Below the pieces are notes generated by a model, which worked only from the letters and a program-made list of their open reading frames with translations, was not told the origin of the DNA and made no database searches. 64,000 nucleotides of DNA, from the NCBI GenBank assembly GCA_028279185.1, contig JANQSS010000101.1, forward strand, positions 44,552 to 108,551, written 5' to 3'. The translations under genes and the position numbers were made by a program. Source of the DNA: Saprospiraceae bacterium (lineage in GTDB: Bacteria > Bacteroidota > Bacteroidia > Chitinophagales > Saprospiraceae). Shown here piece by piece: positions 44,930 to 55,218 of this stretch (position 1 is the first letter of the stretch; each line of letters starts with the position of its first letter).

Positions 44930-45898
44930 ATGAATGATGTTCTCATATTTGCTGAAAGCCAAAATGGTGTATTGAAAAAGACAACATTTGAAGTTGTCAC
45001 ATTCGGTCGTAAAATTGCGGATGCAGTAGGAGGCCAATGCCATGCGCTCGTACTCGGAACCGTAAACAATCCTGGCGACCTGGGAAAATATGGTGCACAC
45101 GCAATTCATCATGCCGATAACAAAGGTTATGACAGTTTTGATGGACGTGATTTTTCTGCCGCCCTTTCCATTGCAGCTGAAAAACTGGGCGCATCGACCA
45201 TAGTTGTACCTCATTCTGCCAATGGCCGGACCATCCTTGGCCGACTTGCCATTCGATTAAATGCAGGATCAGTCTCCGGGGCTAATGGTATTAAAACAGC
45301 GGATAGTGGATTATCTTTTACCAAAGGCGTGTTTAGCGGCAAGGCCAAAGCATCTCTCCAGTTACTGAGTGAGAAAAAGGTTATTAGCCTTATGGGCAAT
45401 AGTATTCCTGTTGAGGAAATAGGAAGCAACGTTAAGGTACAAAGCATTGAACTTCCAGCTCCTCAGAATCGCGTTCTAGTTGTTGAAAAACAAACGGTAG
45501 AAGGAACGGTTCCACTTCCTGAAGCTGAATTAGTTGTTTCTGCCGGTCGCGGAATGAAAGGGCCTGAAAACTGGAATATCATCGAAGAATTAGCTAATTC
45601 TCTCGGCGCCACAACGGCCTGTAGCCGTCCTGTGGCTGATACAGGGTGGAGACCGCATCACGAGCACGTTGGTCAAACTGGGGTTGCGATACGGCCAAAT
45701 CTTTACATTGCAATAGGAATTTCCGGTGCAATTCAGCATTTGGCTGGGGTAAATAATTCGAAAGTAATGGTCGTTATCAATAAGGACCCTGAGGCTCCTT
45801 TTTTCAAAGCTGCTGACTACGGTGTGTGTGCAGACCTGTTTGATGTGGTTCCGCGGTTGACAGAAGCGATAAACAAATTCAGGGCAGCTCAAAATTAA
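44930..45898 (+). CDS. etfA: electron transfer flavoprotein subunit alpha
   Basis: The 322-residue alpha subunit has an N-terminal Rossmann-like half and a C-terminal FAD-binding half containing VSAGRGMKGPENW, GATTACSRPVADTGW, HVGQTGVAIRPNLYIAIGIS and GAIQHLAGV. Together with etfB it forms the FAD-carrying heterodimer used in fatty acid and amino acid oxidation. The bifunctional nuclease gene follows after 35 bases, an order that I recall as common in this phylum. Confidence 0.96.
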   Translation: MNDVLIFAESQNGVLKKTTFEVVTFGRKIADAVGGQCHALVLGTVNNPGDLGKYGAHAIHHADNKGYDSFDGRDFSAALSIAAEKLGASTIVVPHSANGRTILGRLAIRLNAGSVSGANGIKTADSGLSFTKGVFSGKAKASLQLLSEKKVISLMGNSIPVEEIGSNVKVQSIELPAPQNRVLVVEKQTVEGTVPLPEAELVVSAGRGMKGPENWNIIEELANSLGATTACSRPVADTGWRPHHEHVGQTGVAIRPNLYIAIGISGAIQHLAGVNNSKVMVVINKDPEAPFFKAADYGVCADLFDVVPRLTEAINKFRAAQN

Positions 45899-45933
45899 GA
45901 GGCTAGAAATATTTCTGTACTTTAGGCAATGCA

Positions 45934-46515
45934 ATGAAAAAAATCGAATTGGACATAATAGCCTTGCATCATTCAGTGGGCCAGAATCCCAATTATGCCA
46001 TGGTATTAGGGGAGGTATCAGGAAATAGGCGACTGCCAATCGTAATTGGGGCGTTTGAAGCGCAAGCAATCGTCGTTGCCATGGAAAATATGACGCCTAA
46101 TCGGCCGCTTACCCATGATCTATTTAAAAATACTATTGATACTTTCGAAATCGAGTTAAAAGAAATTGTCATCAATAATTTATTGGAAGGCATATTTTAT
46201 AGTCGATTGGTCTGTGTTCGCGGAGAAGAAGTTTTTGAAATTGATTCCCGGACAAGCGATGCTGTTGCGCTGGCCGTTCGGTTTGATTGCCCAATATATG
46301 TCTATGATTATATTTTGGATGAAGCGGGAATTGTGTATGATAAGGCCGAATCAAAAGAGCAGGAAGCTGAAAAAACTAAGCCAAAAGTCGGCTTCGATGA
46401 CTATGATTTATCTGAACTGAATGACCTGCTTCAACAAGTTTTAGCAGACGAAGATTATGAACGTGCTGCTAAGATTCGAGATGAAATAAAAAGTCGCGAG
46501 GCTGGAGAATCATAG
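45934..46515 (+). CDS. bifunctional nuclease (BFN/DUF151) family protein with UVR motif
   Basis: The 193-residue protein has an N-terminal DUF151/BFN domain (1-130) with LPIVIGAFEAQAIVVAMEN and IDSRTSDAVALAVRFDCPIY, and a C-terminal UvrB/UvrC-like helical motif (about 158-190: LSELNDLLQQVLADEDYERA). Members bind and cut DNA and RNA in some bacteria. The UVR motif mediates protein contacts in UvrBC and may do so here. It is probably cotranscribed with etfBA. Confidence 0.92.
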   Translation: MKKIELDIIALHHSVGQNPNYAMVLGEVSGNRRLPIVIGAFEAQAIVVAMENMTPNRPLTHDLFKNTIDTFEIELKEIVINNLLEGIFYSRLVCVRGEEVFEIDSRTSDAVALAVRFDCPIYVYDYILDEAGIVYDKAESKEQEAEKTKPKVGFDDYDLSELNDLLQQVLADEDYERAAKIRDEIKSREAGES

Positions 46516-46527
46516 TCGGGTCAGATA

Positions 46528-47544
46528 TCAACCCTGCTTCAATCGCTGACAGGCCATTTCAACATCGTCTTGACTCACATCCATGTGTGTAACAAATCGC
46601 ACCCAAGTATTGCTCATGCCCGTGCATAATATATTATAGGATCGCATCTTTTCCGAAAATTCAATGGCGGATAAACCATCTACACTAAAAATCACCATAT
46701 TCGACTGAACGGGTTTTATTTCACTTACATAGGATAACTCTTTTAATGTCGATTCAAGAGTTTTTGCCTTTGTATGATCATCGACTAGACGGTCGACATG
46801 ATGATCCAATGCATAAATACATGCGGAGGCCAAATAACCGGCCTGCCGCATTCCTCCACCCATTACTTTTCTTAATCGTCTGGCCAGTTTAATACTCTTG
46901 GAATTCCCAAGCAGCAACGAGCCAACTGGAGCACCAAGTCCTTTAGACATACAGATTGAAATTGTATCAAATAATGGTCCAATATCTTTTGGTTTTAAAT
47001 TTAATTCAACAAGTGCGTTAAATATTCTAGCCCCGTCAAGATGGAATTTCAAATTGTTGACTTCGCATGCTGCACGTAAAGCTTTCATTTCATCGTATGA
47101 ATAAATTAAACCACCGGCACGGTTACAAGTATTTTCTATCGATAAGAGTGCTGTTTTTGGAAGCCAATCAAAGTCACCATTAATGTAGTCCGCAACATTT
47201 TTATGATTTAATTTTCCATTTTCAGTATGAATTGGCTTTATGGCCAGGCCACCGTTGTACGCATAGCCGCCTGTCTCATATTGGTAAATATGGGCGGTAT
47301 AATCGCAAATGATCTCATCGAGCCGGCCACAGTGGACTTGAAGTGCAATTTGGTTAGTCATTGTTCCGGAAGGACAATACAGGGCAGCTTCGTGTCCAAA
47401 TAATTTTGCCGCCTTTGCCTCTAGTGCATTCACTGTTGGATCCGTTCCGAACACATCATCTCCCACCTCTGCTTGCATCATGGCATTGAGCATTCCTGGT
47501 GTCGGTTTGGTTACAGTATCACTTCTGAAATCAATTGTATGCAT
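46528..47544 (-). CDS. low-specificity threonine aldolase (GntG-type PLP aldolase)
   Basis: PLP enzyme of 338 residues that splits L-threonine (or allo-threonine) to glycine and acetaldehyde. The start [19 protein letters not shown], then [15 protein letters not shown], and the PLP-Lys site [16 protein letters not shown] are typical of the LtaE/GntG group. Substrate range is by family. It is monocistronic and convergent with the BFN gene, 12 bases apart. Confidence 0.94.
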   Translation of the reverse strand: MHTIDFRSDTVTKPTPGMLNAMMQAEVGDDVFGTDPTVNALEAKAAKLFGHEAALYCPSGTMTNQIALQVHCGRLDEIICDYTAHIYQYETGGYAYNGGLAIKPIHTENGKLNHKNVADYINGDFDWLPKTALLSIENTCNRAGGLIYSYDEMKALRAACEVNNLKFHLDGARIFNALVELNLKPKDIGPLFDTISICMSKGLGAPVGSLLLGNSKSIKLARRLRKVMGGGMRQAGYLASACIYALDHHVDRLVDDHTKAKTLESTLKELSYVSEIKPVQSNMVIFSVDGLSAIEFSEKMRSYNILCTGMSNTWVRFVTHMDVSQDDVEMACQRLKQG

Positions 47545-47592
47545 TGTTATAAATTTGCCTATCTCACTTCAATAATTATGTATATAGTCTGA

Positions 47593-48087
47593 TTAATCCT
47601 CTGCTGCCAACAAAATAAGTCTTTTGTACAACTGCCCATCAGAAATTAGAAAATCATTTTCGATATAATTAAATAGTATGAGTTTTCGATTTCCTTCGAA
47701 AGACTCTGCGTATGTTCGAATATTTAATTTGTTATTCGTGTCAATACTCGATTTATTTTTAAAGTCTATAGTCCGTAAGTCAATGTCTTGACTTGTTGTA
47801 GTGAGTAAAGCATGCATGATTTGAGAAGTTTGGCAATGGACAGTATGAATTACATTTCGCTGACTTCGTATCAGGTAAGATACTTTTTCGAATGACGCAT
47901 CAAAGACCATGTCGCTGAAAACATTTAAGAGGGTTGCGGTTCGATCGGAGTCGGTTGCTTTGATTTTTGACCAATCGTCGGCGGTTACATTTTGTGCACT
48001 CAGAAAATAAACGAATTCTTTTTCCAGCATCTCCAATTCTTCAGTTGTCAACCGACGATATTTCGGTGAAGTAATTTTATCAGCCAT
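47593..48087 (-). CDS. DUF6495-like conserved protein
   Basis: Soluble protein of 164 residues from ATG 48087. The segment KYRRLTTEELEMLEKEFVYF, followed by NVTADDWSKIKATD, fits DUF6495 as I remember it, a family of unknown function in Bacteroidota. An upstream ATG (48156) would add a hydrophobic stretch that overlaps the VOC gene and is not needed. The start overlaps the end of the VOC gene by 8 bases, so the two are translationally coupled. Confidence 0.7.
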   Translation of the reverse strand: MADKITSPKYRRLTTEELEMLEKEFVYFLSAQNVTADDWSKIKATDSDRTATLLNVFSDMVFDASFEKVSYLIRSQRNVIHTVHCQTSQIMHALLTTTSQDIDLRTIDFKNKSSIDTNNKLNIRTYAESFEGNRKLILFNYIENDFLISDGQLYKRLILLAAED

Positions 48088-48787
48088 CGTTAAAAATGAA
48101 TGAATGAAAAGCTGCGGGGTCGGAAACAATAATATTATCAACCAGACCTTCTTCATTAAATAGGGTTATTTCCTCTCGAAATGTAATGCCACTTTTGCGC
48201 AAATCTTCAATCACACGTTTATTTCCTTCTTTTCCGTTGAAATAGGTAAGAGAAGGGTTGTAAAAAGCATGTGGACAAATACCAGGTTTATAGAGTGTGA
48301 TGTCGATTCCATCTTCTCTAGACAATGTAATGTATTGCGATTGATCTGTCACGACGCTCGTCGGTTTGTAACCTAAGTATGCATAAAAGGCAATGCTTGC
48401 GTCGAAATGGACACTTTCAATACCAGCACCATAACATGTACCCATACGATTTTTATTCTCTGGCTTATCCGCTAATAATTCGGGATGATCATTGGCATTA
48501 TAGAGCCAACACTTAACACCATTGGGATCAGCAATAAGAACACCTCCATCCAATTCGAATTTGGCAAACGGAATAGATGCTAACAATGGGTCAAGGTCGT
48601 CAGCATAAACAGTGAATCCATGTCGTGCACTTGCATGGTGTCTAATTATTATATCCATTTGGCTATCACTGAATACAGTAATGGACTCATTGCTGAACCT
48701 GTTGACGAAGCCCATTTTTTTATAGAAATCATGGGAATCATGATGTCGTGGAGCGGCCGCATGTATGTAAACTTTTGTCTTTGTCAT
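48080..48787 (-). CDS. VOC-superfamily (glyoxalase-fold) protein
   Basis: The 235-residue protein has two VOC-type beta-alpha-beta-beta-beta halves: residues 1-115 (HDFYKKMGFVNRFS ... LIADPNGVKCWLY) and 120-235 (ESVHFDASIAFYAYLGYKPT ... VSDPAAFHSFIF). Such proteins are metal-dependent lyases, dioxygenases or binding proteins. The usual His/Glu metal ligands are not obvious to me, so no reaction is assigned. It is coupled to the DUF6495-like gene. Confidence 0.8.
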   Translation of the reverse strand: MTKTKVYIHAAAPRHHDSHDFYKKMGFVNRFSNESITVFSDSQMDIIIRHHASARHGFTVYADDLDPLLASIPFAKFELDGGVLIADPNGVKCWLYNANDHPELLADKPENKNRMGTCYGAGIESVHFDASIAFYAYLGYKPTSVVTDQSQYITLSREDGIDITLYKPGICPHAFYNPSLTYFNGKEGNKRVIEDLRKSGITFREEITLFNEEGLVDNIIVSDPAAFHSFIFNDG

Positions 48788-48838
48788 ATGCTTTGTCGTT
48801 ATGTTATTGAAGAGGCCGCGGAATAGCGCAAGCCGGTA

Positions 48839-48846
48839 TATATTTG
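48839..48846 (+). promoter_or_regulatory. -7 box immediately before lepA
   Basis: TATATTTG fully matches TAnnTTTG and ends 7 bases before the ATG at 48853. The arrangement implies a leaderless mRNA and excludes the in-frame TTG at 48844, which lies inside the box. Confidence 0.65.
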
Positions 48847-48852
48847 CAAGTT

Positions 48853-50646
48853 ATGGAACGAATCAGAAACTTCTGTGTGATTGCCCATATCGATCATGGA
48901 AAAAGCACATTGTCCGATCGATTACTCGAGCATACACAGACCATATCAGAACGGAAGATGCAGGATCAAACGCTGGATGATATGGACATTGAGCGGGAGC
49001 GAGGCATTACGATCAAAAGCCACGCCATTCAGCTCAATTATACCCATTCTGATGGGCGGGCGTATACGCTCAATCTGATCGATACACCCGGACATGTCGA
49101 TTTTTCCTATGAGGTGTCGAGGTCTATCGCAGCATGCGAAGGAGCGCTTCTATTGGTTGATGCCTCACAGGGTATTCAGGCTCAAACTATTTCCAATTTA
49201 TATCTGGCTATCGAACACGATCTTGAAATTCTTCCTGTATTGAATAAGGTTGATATGGAAAGTGCTATGATTGACGAAGTGTCGGATCAAATTATAGACT
49301 TAATCGGTGGCAAGCGCGAAGAGATTTTATTAGCAAGTGGTAAAACCGGAGTTGGTATTCAGGAAATTTTCAATGCCATCATCGATCGTATTCCGCCTCC
49401 GGAGGGCCAACCAAATGGGCCTCTCCAAGCGCTAATCTTTGACTCCATATTTAATCCGTTTAGAGGGGTTATCGCTTATTTTCGAATCTTCAATGGATCA
49501 CTAATAAGTCGCGAACAAGTGCGATTTGTGAATACAGGTGGTGAATATTTTGCGGATGAGATTGGCGTCTTGAAAATGGACATGCTACCCAAGAAAAAAT
49601 TGGATACGGGAGATGTCGGTTATATCATAACTGGAATTAAGAATAGCAAAGAAGTAAAAGTCGGTGATACCATAACAGCTGTTTCAAATCCTTGTGAAGA
49701 AGCAATTCAAGGCTTTGAAGATGTAAAGCCAATGGTTTTTGCAGGAATTTTCCCGATCGAAAATGAGGACTTTGAAGACTTAAGGGATAGCCTGGAAAAA
49801 CTACAATTGAATGATGCATCGCTTGTATATGAACCCGAATCTTCTGTAGCGTTAGGTTTCGGTTTTAGGTGTGGTTTTTTGGGTATGCTTCATTTAGAAA
49901 TTATTCAAGAAAGATTGTCGCGTGAATATGACCAGGAAGTTATAACCACAATTCCCAATGTTTCGTATCGATGCTTGACAAAAAAAGGTGAAAGTTTAAT
50001 AATTAATACACCAACCGAATTACCAGACCCGACACTTATCGACTATGTAGAAGAACCTTTTATTGAAGCGCAAGTGATCACAAAACCAGAGTATATCGGT
50101 TCGATTATGACGTTGGCGATGGACAAACGCGGGAGCTTAACTAAACAAAATTATTTGACTCAAGAACGCGTTGAATTGACATTTGAGCTGCCGCTGGCCG
50201 AAATAGTCTTTGACTTTTATGACAGATTAAAATCCATTTCTCGAGGCTATGCATCGTTTGACTATGCACCTCTTGATTATAGAAGATCTGACTTAGTCAA
50301 AATGGATATCAAGCTTAATGGAGAAGATGTCGATGCGCTTTCGGCTCTAGTGCATCGATCAAAAGCGCCATATTTCGGAAGAAAGGTTTGTAAAAAATTA
50401 AAAGAATTACTTCCACGGCAACAATTTATGATAGCCATTCAAGCAGCGGTTGGGGCTAAGATTATTGCGCGCGAAACATTGTCAGCGCTTAGAAAGGATG
50501 TAACTGCGAAATGCTACGGAGGAGATATTACTCGGAAGCGAAAACTACTGGAAAAGCAGAAGAAAGGAAAGAAGAAAATGCGACAGATCGGTAGTGTGCA
50601 AGTCCCGCAAAAGGCATTTTTGGAGGTATTAAAATTGGATGAATAA
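48853..50646 (+). CDS. lepA: translation elongation factor 4 (LepA)
   Basis: The 597-residue GTPase binds stalled or assembling ribosomes and promotes back-translocation or 30S biogenesis. G1 is AHIDHGKST, the switch has [10 protein letters not shown]3 is DTPGHVDF, G4 is NKVD, and the LepA-specific C-terminal domain contains [22 protein letters not shown] 48853 is chosen over TTG 48844 because of the -7 box. The gene is complete and monocistronic. Confidence 0.98.
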   Translation: MERIRNFCVIAHIDHGKSTLSDRLLEHTQTISERKMQDQTLDDMDIERERGITIKSHAIQLNYTHSDGRAYTLNLIDTPGHVDFSYEVSRSIAACEGALLLVDASQGIQAQTISNLYLAIEHDLEILPVLNKVDMESAMIDEVSDQIIDLIGGKREEILLASGKTGVGIQEIFNAIIDRIPPPEGQPNGPLQALIFDSIFNPFRGVIAYFRIFNGSLISREQVRFVNTGGEYFADEIGVLKMDMLPKKKLDTGDVGYIITGIKNSKEVKVGDTITAVSNPCEEAIQGFEDVKPMVFAGIFPIENEDFEDLRDSLEKLQLNDASLVYEPESSVALGFGFRCGFLGMLHLEIIQERLSREYDQEVITTIPNVSYRCLTKKGESLIINTPTELPDPTLIDYVEEPFIEAQVITKPEYIGSIMTLAMDKRGSLTKQNYLTQERVELTFELPLAEIVFDFYDRLKSISRGYASFDYAPLDYRRSDLVKMDIKLNGEDVDALSALVHRSKAPYFGRKVCKKLKELLPRQQFMIAIQAAVGAKIIARETLSALRKDVTAKCYGGDITRKRKLLEKQKKGKKKMRQIGSVQVPQKAFLEVLKLDE

Positions 50647-50655
50647 AACTAATAT

Positions 50656-52404
50656 CTATCGGATAAGTACGACATCGCCTTCGTATTGTTCACGTGTTCC
50701 ATCCAAAAGTAGAACTTCAATAAAATAGGCATATACACCTTCATTTGCACGTTGGCCATTAACTGTCCCATTCCAGCCCGGATTATCATTGCTTTGCGCT
50801 CTGACATTATTAAATTCGAAAACTTTGCCTCCCCAGCGATCATAAATCGCGAATATTGAAATTTCGAAGACGCCATCCTCGGCATAAATTTGAAATAGTT
50901 CATTTATTCCGTCATTATTAGGTGAAAATGCATTCGGAATAAATACATTCTTATTCAATTCAACTGCGATTAAAATGGATGCAGAATCGGTACAATTTGC
51001 AGGGGATAAAGTCGATAAGAGATATCTTGTGCTAGTAATTGGATTTACCTCTACTATTTGGCAGTCATTGCACGACAAAAATGTGTCCGGTGTCCAATTC
51101 CATTGGATGACTTGACCAGATGCCGAAGGAATTATAGTATAGGTATCACCCTGTTCAATTGTTACGTCTGCGGGTAAAATTAAATCGGTATTATCTACGA
51201 ATAAATTAGTAATATGGATGCTATCGCAGCCATTCATGCCGACAAGTGTATCGATGATGACCGTCGAAGTCGTATATGATTCCCCCAGATATAACGCTCC
51301 AATGCAAATTGTATCGTCAATGGATATCGTCGTTGGACTTCCTCCTTCAACGGTGAGTGTTAAAAAACTGTCACATCCGTTTGTTGCGGTAAGTGTGAAA
51401 ATGTATAAGCCAGGATTGACAATTGTCGAGTCATCAATAACAATTTCGTCTCCGGTACAAAGTGTGACCGTTTCGTTGGCAACCGTATTGCGAATTGAAA
51501 TCAAAATCGAATTTGATCCCACACGACAATTAATTTGGTCGATATTCACATTACCATCTGCAACAAATACCCTAAAATAGGACGACTCCATGAGCGTTTG
51601 TTCGAGTACGGAAGTGTTTGCACCTGGAATGTCAGTCCAGTTAATACCGTTTTCACTTATTTGCCATTGAAAGTATGGGTTCACGTAGTCACCTCCGACA
51701 AGATTTACGGACAAATCAAATGGCAGGCCGGCACATGGTGTGGCATCAATGCTCAGCTCAGCAAGAGGTCCACATGTTATGAAAGCAATATTATCTAAGG
51801 CAAGATCATTACCCTGGCCTCCTGGCGCGTTATTACGCAATTCTAGCGTGACATCAGTCTGCCCGGGCAACGCAGTATATGTAAAACCAACATTTTGCCA
51901 AAGGCCGTTTTGAGGGATGTTTCCAGTACTATAGAGAACAGCTCCATTCACCAGAAAATCGACATTCGGTAATATTTCCTGTGGGCCTGCAGGTTCGAGC
52001 AGGTTGATAATGTCGGCGGAAAACTGATAAGTGGTTCCTTCACAGACATCGACAGATTGCCGAAAAAAAATGCCAGGACTGAACGAAGCATTGACCACCA
52101 TCATATAACCGTTAGGGTCGGGGCTGTTGTCTCCTATGTCGATCCAATTACTTGCGAAGGATCCCCATGAGGTCGTATTATTTGTTATCGTATAGAAGCC
52201 ATCATCTGGTGGAGGGTTAGTTGAATAATTATATCCAGGTGCTGACATCGGGTCGACGGAAAGGATGTTGTCCGTTCCCGAGCCAAAGTCGCCATTTGCA
52301 AAGGCATTGAATCCCTGACCATCCGGACAACCACTTTGAGGAGGGCGGGCTAAGGTTGAGAATGCTATTAAGAGCATGATTATATGAAGAAGGGAACGAA
52401 TCAC
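50656..52404 (-). CDS. T9SS type B surface protein with N-terminal jelly-roll domain
   Basis: The 582-residue secreted protein has a signal peptide (about 1-19), a carbohydrate-binding-like beta-sandwich (about 25-215, NGDFGSGTDNILS ... LRNNAPGGQGNDLALDNIAF), Ig/PKD-like modules with the pattern 'CDSFLTLTV', and a C-terminal type B sorting domain with IPNAFSPNNDGINELF, IFAIYDRWGGKVFEF and EGDVVLIR. No catalytic motif is visible. It is convergent with lepA. Confidence 0.9.
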   Translation of the reverse strand: MIRSLLHIIMLLIAFSTLARPPQSGCPDGQGFNAFANGDFGSGTDNILSVDPMSAPGYNYSTNPPPDDGFYTITNNTTSWGSFASNWIDIGDNSPDPNGYMMVVNASFSPGIFFRQSVDVCEGTTYQFSADIINLLEPAGPQEILPNVDFLVNGAVLYSTGNIPQNGLWQNVGFTYTALPGQTDVTLELRNNAPGGQGNDLALDNIAFITCGPLAELSIDATPCAGLPFDLSVNLVGGDYVNPYFQWQISENGINWTDIPGANTSVLEQTLMESSYFRVFVADGNVNIDQINCRVGSNSILISIRNTVANETVTLCTGDEIVIDDSTIVNPGLYIFTLTATNGCDSFLTLTVEGGSPTTISIDDTICIGALYLGESYTTSTVIIDTLVGMNGCDSIHITNLFVDNTDLILPADVTIEQGDTYTIIPSASGQVIQWNWTPDTFLSCNDCQIVEVNPITSTRYLLSTLSPANCTDSASILIAVELNKNVFIPNAFSPNNDGINELFQIYAEDGVFEISIFAIYDRWGGKVFEFNNVRAQSNDNPGWNGTVNGQRANEGVYAYFIEVLLLDGTREQYEGDVVLIR

Positions 52405-52862
52405 TTAGGAATATACTTGATTATAACGTGAATTATTGTTGTACCCGGCACTCAATGTACATCGGGCATATGGGGGTGATCAATTTTTTATACGAGCTGC
52501 TTGAAATTTTTGGATTGAAATAGAGGAAGTCAACAGTTGAATTTGACGTGCTACGCGGTTCGATGTATGCTACAATTACATAAAGATTTGTAATATAAGT
52601 ATATATACATTTAATAATAATTAATATAAAAAATCGTATGAATTGGCCCATTCTTAGTTGAACCGCTTTTTGAATGAAATAGGTATGAGCAAAGTCATTG
52701 CTTTACCACTAACCGCATATTTCAGAATTATATCGGCAACATATTAACCAATCATTTCTGATACCAAACCTGAATTCAATGGCTTATATATAGCACGAGA
52801 AGCTTCTACATCCCAAAAAGAATCACTACTTTTGCGCCGCTTTTATATTAATCAAATCATTC
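52405..52862. other. 458-base gap, AT-rich, promoter at its right end
   Basis: No supported gene. A 72-codon minus-strand frame at 52433-52651 is AT-driven and has no domain. A -7 box at 52827-52834 serves the next gene. I see no clear terminator or RNA fold here. Confidence 0.6.
52827..52834 (+). promoter_or_regulatory. -7 promoter box for the TPR membrane protein
   Basis: TACTTTTG is a full match to TAnnTTTG, 28 bases before the ATG at 52863. Confidence 0.55.
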
Positions 52863-53549
52863 ATGGCACGAAGGAAAAAGCAGAAGAAGCAAGACGAAAC
52901 GTTAATTGACATTGTTGAAGTCAGCGAACAGGCACAAGGTTTTGTTGAACGAAATCAAAAGACGATAATTGGTGTAGCAGCGGCATTCTTACTTCTTGTG
53001 GGCGGATACTTTGGTTATAAGACATTCATTCAGGCACCAAAACAAAAAGAGGCCATTAACCAAATGTCTCAGGCTCAAATTCAATTTGAACGCGATTCAT
53101 TCTCAGCAGCGTTAGAGGCGCCAGGGGCTGGATTTCCAGGTTTTCTTGATATCATTGATCAATATGGCGGGACGGCTTCCGGAAATACGGCTAAGTATTA
53201 TGCCGGGCTTTGTTATTTCAATCTAGGAAGATACGATGATGCCATTGAGTATTTGAATAGTTACAGCGCAAAAGATGAGTTGACTAAAGTGATGAAGCTA
53301 GGTGTGCTTGGTGATAGCTATTCCGAATTAAATGACTTGGAAAAGGCGCTTTCTTTTTATAAAAAAGCCACGAATACAGGTAGTAACGATTTCCTCGTAC
53401 CCTATTACTTGCAAAAATATGCATTCTTGTCTGATCATCTTGGTGATCGACCGGAAGCATTAAAGGCCTATCAAAGGATTAAAAAAGACTTCCCCCGGTC
53501 TTCTGAGGGGCTGGAGGCCGACAAGTATCTGGCTTTGTTCGGTAACTAA
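52863..53549 (+). CDS. membrane-anchored TPR protein (YfgM-like)
   Basis: The 228-residue protein has a basic cytoplasmic N-terminus (RRKKQKKQDETL), one membrane helix (about 34-52) and an extracytoplasmic TPR domain (about 100-225: YYAGLCYFNLGRYDDAIEYL, LGDSYSELNDLEKALSFYKKA). The layout resembles YfgM, a chaperone partner at the Sec translocon. In many Bacteroidota a gene like this precedes ribH, as here; the reason is not known. Confidence 0.85.
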   Translation: MARRKKQKKQDETLIDIVEVSEQAQGFVERNQKTIIGVAAAFLLLVGGYFGYKTFIQAPKQKEAINQMSQAQIQFERDSFSAALEAPGAGFPGFLDIIDQYGGTASGNTAKYYAGLCYFNLGRYDDAIEYLNSYSAKDELTKVMKLGVLGDSYSELNDLEKALSFYKKATNTGSNDFLVPYYLQKYAFLSDHLGDRPEALKAYQRIKKDFPRSSEGLEADKYLALFGN

Positions 53550-53745
53550 ATGGTCCGCTAAGCCACTCGACTTTCAATTCATAATTATGTCGTCGTGATT
53601 AGGAGTTCCAGGATCGGAATTCGCTAACCTTTTCTATGCCACGTTGTTCCATTAGGACATGTTGTGATCGGAAGATCAAGCATATCGCTTATGATGTTTT
53701 TCGCCATAGGCGCATTATATTTAGTCAATAATAAAACAGAATGCC

Positions 53746-54258
53746 ATGTCTAGTGCTAATAAAAACCTCTCAGATGTGCGTGATGCGCAGCTTGAAGATG
53801 TGGATAAAATTCAGATAGGAATCATCCGTTCTTCATGGAATGAAAATATTACACGGGCGCTTTTAGAAGGTGCATTGAGCACCTTGGCGGAAGCTGGCAT
53901 TAAGCGTGAAAATATAAAAATTGAAAATGTGCCTGGCGGTTACGAATTACCGATGGGCGCCAAACTATTAATGAGTCATGGTAGCCTTGACGCTGTGATC
54001 TGTCTTGGCTGTGTGGTCAAAGGCGAGACGGATCACGATAAGTACATCAATCAGGCAGTGGCCAATGGTTTAATGCAACTAGGCCTTTTGTCAGGCATAC
54101 CATGCATCTTTGGATTGCTTACGGTTAATGACCAGCAGCAAGCCCTTGAACGGGCTGGTGGTAAGCACGGAAATAAAGGAGTGGAAGCGGCCGCCACGGC
54201 TTTAAATATGATAGCCTTGAAACAAAAGGGTGCCGTCAAAAAACAAATTGGGTATTAA
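53746..54258 (+). CDS. ribH: 6,7-dimethyl-8-ribityllumazine synthase
   Basis: The 170-residue enzyme performs the penultimate step of riboflavin synthesis. Motifs are IRSSWNENITRALLEGA, VPGGYELPMGAKLL, CLGCVVKGETDHDKYI with the catalytic His, GLLTVNDQQQALERAGG, and GNKGVEAAATALNMI. It is complete; a near-consensus box TATATTTA precedes it. The other riboflavin genes are not in the window. Confidence 0.97.
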   Translation: MSSANKNLSDVRDAQLEDVDKIQIGIIRSSWNENITRALLEGALSTLAEAGIKRENIKIENVPGGYELPMGAKLLMSHGSLDAVICLGCVVKGETDHDKYINQAVANGLMQLGLLSGIPCIFGLLTVNDQQQALERAGGKHGNKGVEAAATALNMIALKQKGAVKKQIGY

Positions 54259-54302
54259 TTAAATCCTGGTTTTCGAATATTTAATTGTAATTCACTTTTA
54301 GT

Positions 54303-55160
54303 ATGAAATTAACACCAATAGAAGCAGGCTACTTTAAATTGGATGGAGGCGCAATGTTTGGCGTGGTACCCAAATCCATGTGGAACAAAATGCATCCGGC
54401 AGATGAAAATAACATGTGTCCTTGGTCCATGCGCTGCTTATTAATTCAGTTTGAGGATCGGAAAATATTGGTAGATACTGGAATGGGTGATAAGCAAGGT
54501 GAAAAATTTAAATCGCATTTCCACCCGCACGGTGACTATACATTAGAAAACTCTCTTCTTTCAGTCGGAGTTTCGCTAGACGAGATTACAGATGTCTTTT
54601 TGACCCATTTACATTTTGATCACGACGGAGGTGCAGTAGTAAAAAATAAAACGGGCGAACTGCTGCCGACATTTCCCAATGCACGGTATTATACATCACG
54701 TTCGCATTATGATTGGGCATTGAATCCGAATCCTCGTGAGCGTGCATCATTTTTGAAGGAGAATTTTGTTCCCTTAGCGGAACATGATTGTCTCGTCTAC
54801 TTAGAGGATTTTCACGGGGAAGAATGGCTTCCGAATATTCGACTTTATTCCACATTCGGACATACACACGGTATGATGTATTTGGATATAGAAGTGGGTG
54901 GTCGTCATATTATTTATTGTGCTGACGTAATGCCATCACATCATCATATTGGTCTACCATATGTGATGGCGTATGACATTTTACCCTTGGAGTCGATAAA
55001 AGAAAAGAAGTCAATGCTGGAACGAGCTGTTGAGCGCAATGACATTTTATTCTTAGAGCACGATCGCCATCACGAATGTTGTACCGTAAAGCGAAACGAA
55101 AAAGGTCGAATTGTACTCAATGAGACTATGTCATTGGATGTCGCTTTAAATGCATTTTAG
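54303..55160 (+). CDS. metallo-beta-lactamase-fold hydrolase
   Basis: The 285-residue protein has the MBL metal motif TDVFLTHLHFDHDGGAV (H102, H104, D106, H107), then FGHTHGMMYLD, CADVMPSHHHIG and a late His in EHDRHHE. It belongs with lactonase/hydrolase-type MBL proteins rather than RNases or sulfatases. The substrate is unknown. It starts 44 bases after ribH on the same strand and may be cotranscribed. Confidence 0.9.
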   Translation: MKLTPIEAGYFKLDGGAMFGVVPKSMWNKMHPADENNMCPWSMRCLLIQFEDRKILVDTGMGDKQGEKFKSHFHPHGDYTLENSLLSVGVSLDEITDVFLTHLHFDHDGGAVVKNKTGELLPTFPNARYYTSRSHYDWALNPNPRERASFLKENFVPLAEHDCLVYLEDFHGEEWLPNIRLYSTFGHTHGMMYLDIEVGGRHIIYCADVMPSHHHIGLPYVMAYDILPLESIKEKKSMLERAVERNDILFLEHDRHHECCTVKRNEKGRIVLNETMSLDVALNAF

Positions 55161-55218
55161 TGTAATGCCGTATTCCTTTTAATTGTGACTAAATTATTTC
55201 TTTCTTGATGATCCTCGA

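Noticed and set aside
52433..52651. 72-codon minus-strand hydrophobic frame
   Set aside because: AT-rich spacer produces Ile/Tyr-rich text; no start context or conserved pattern.
53700..53745. TATATTTA as -7 box of ribH
   Set aside because: Final base differs from TAnnTTTG; kept only as a remark in the ribH entry.
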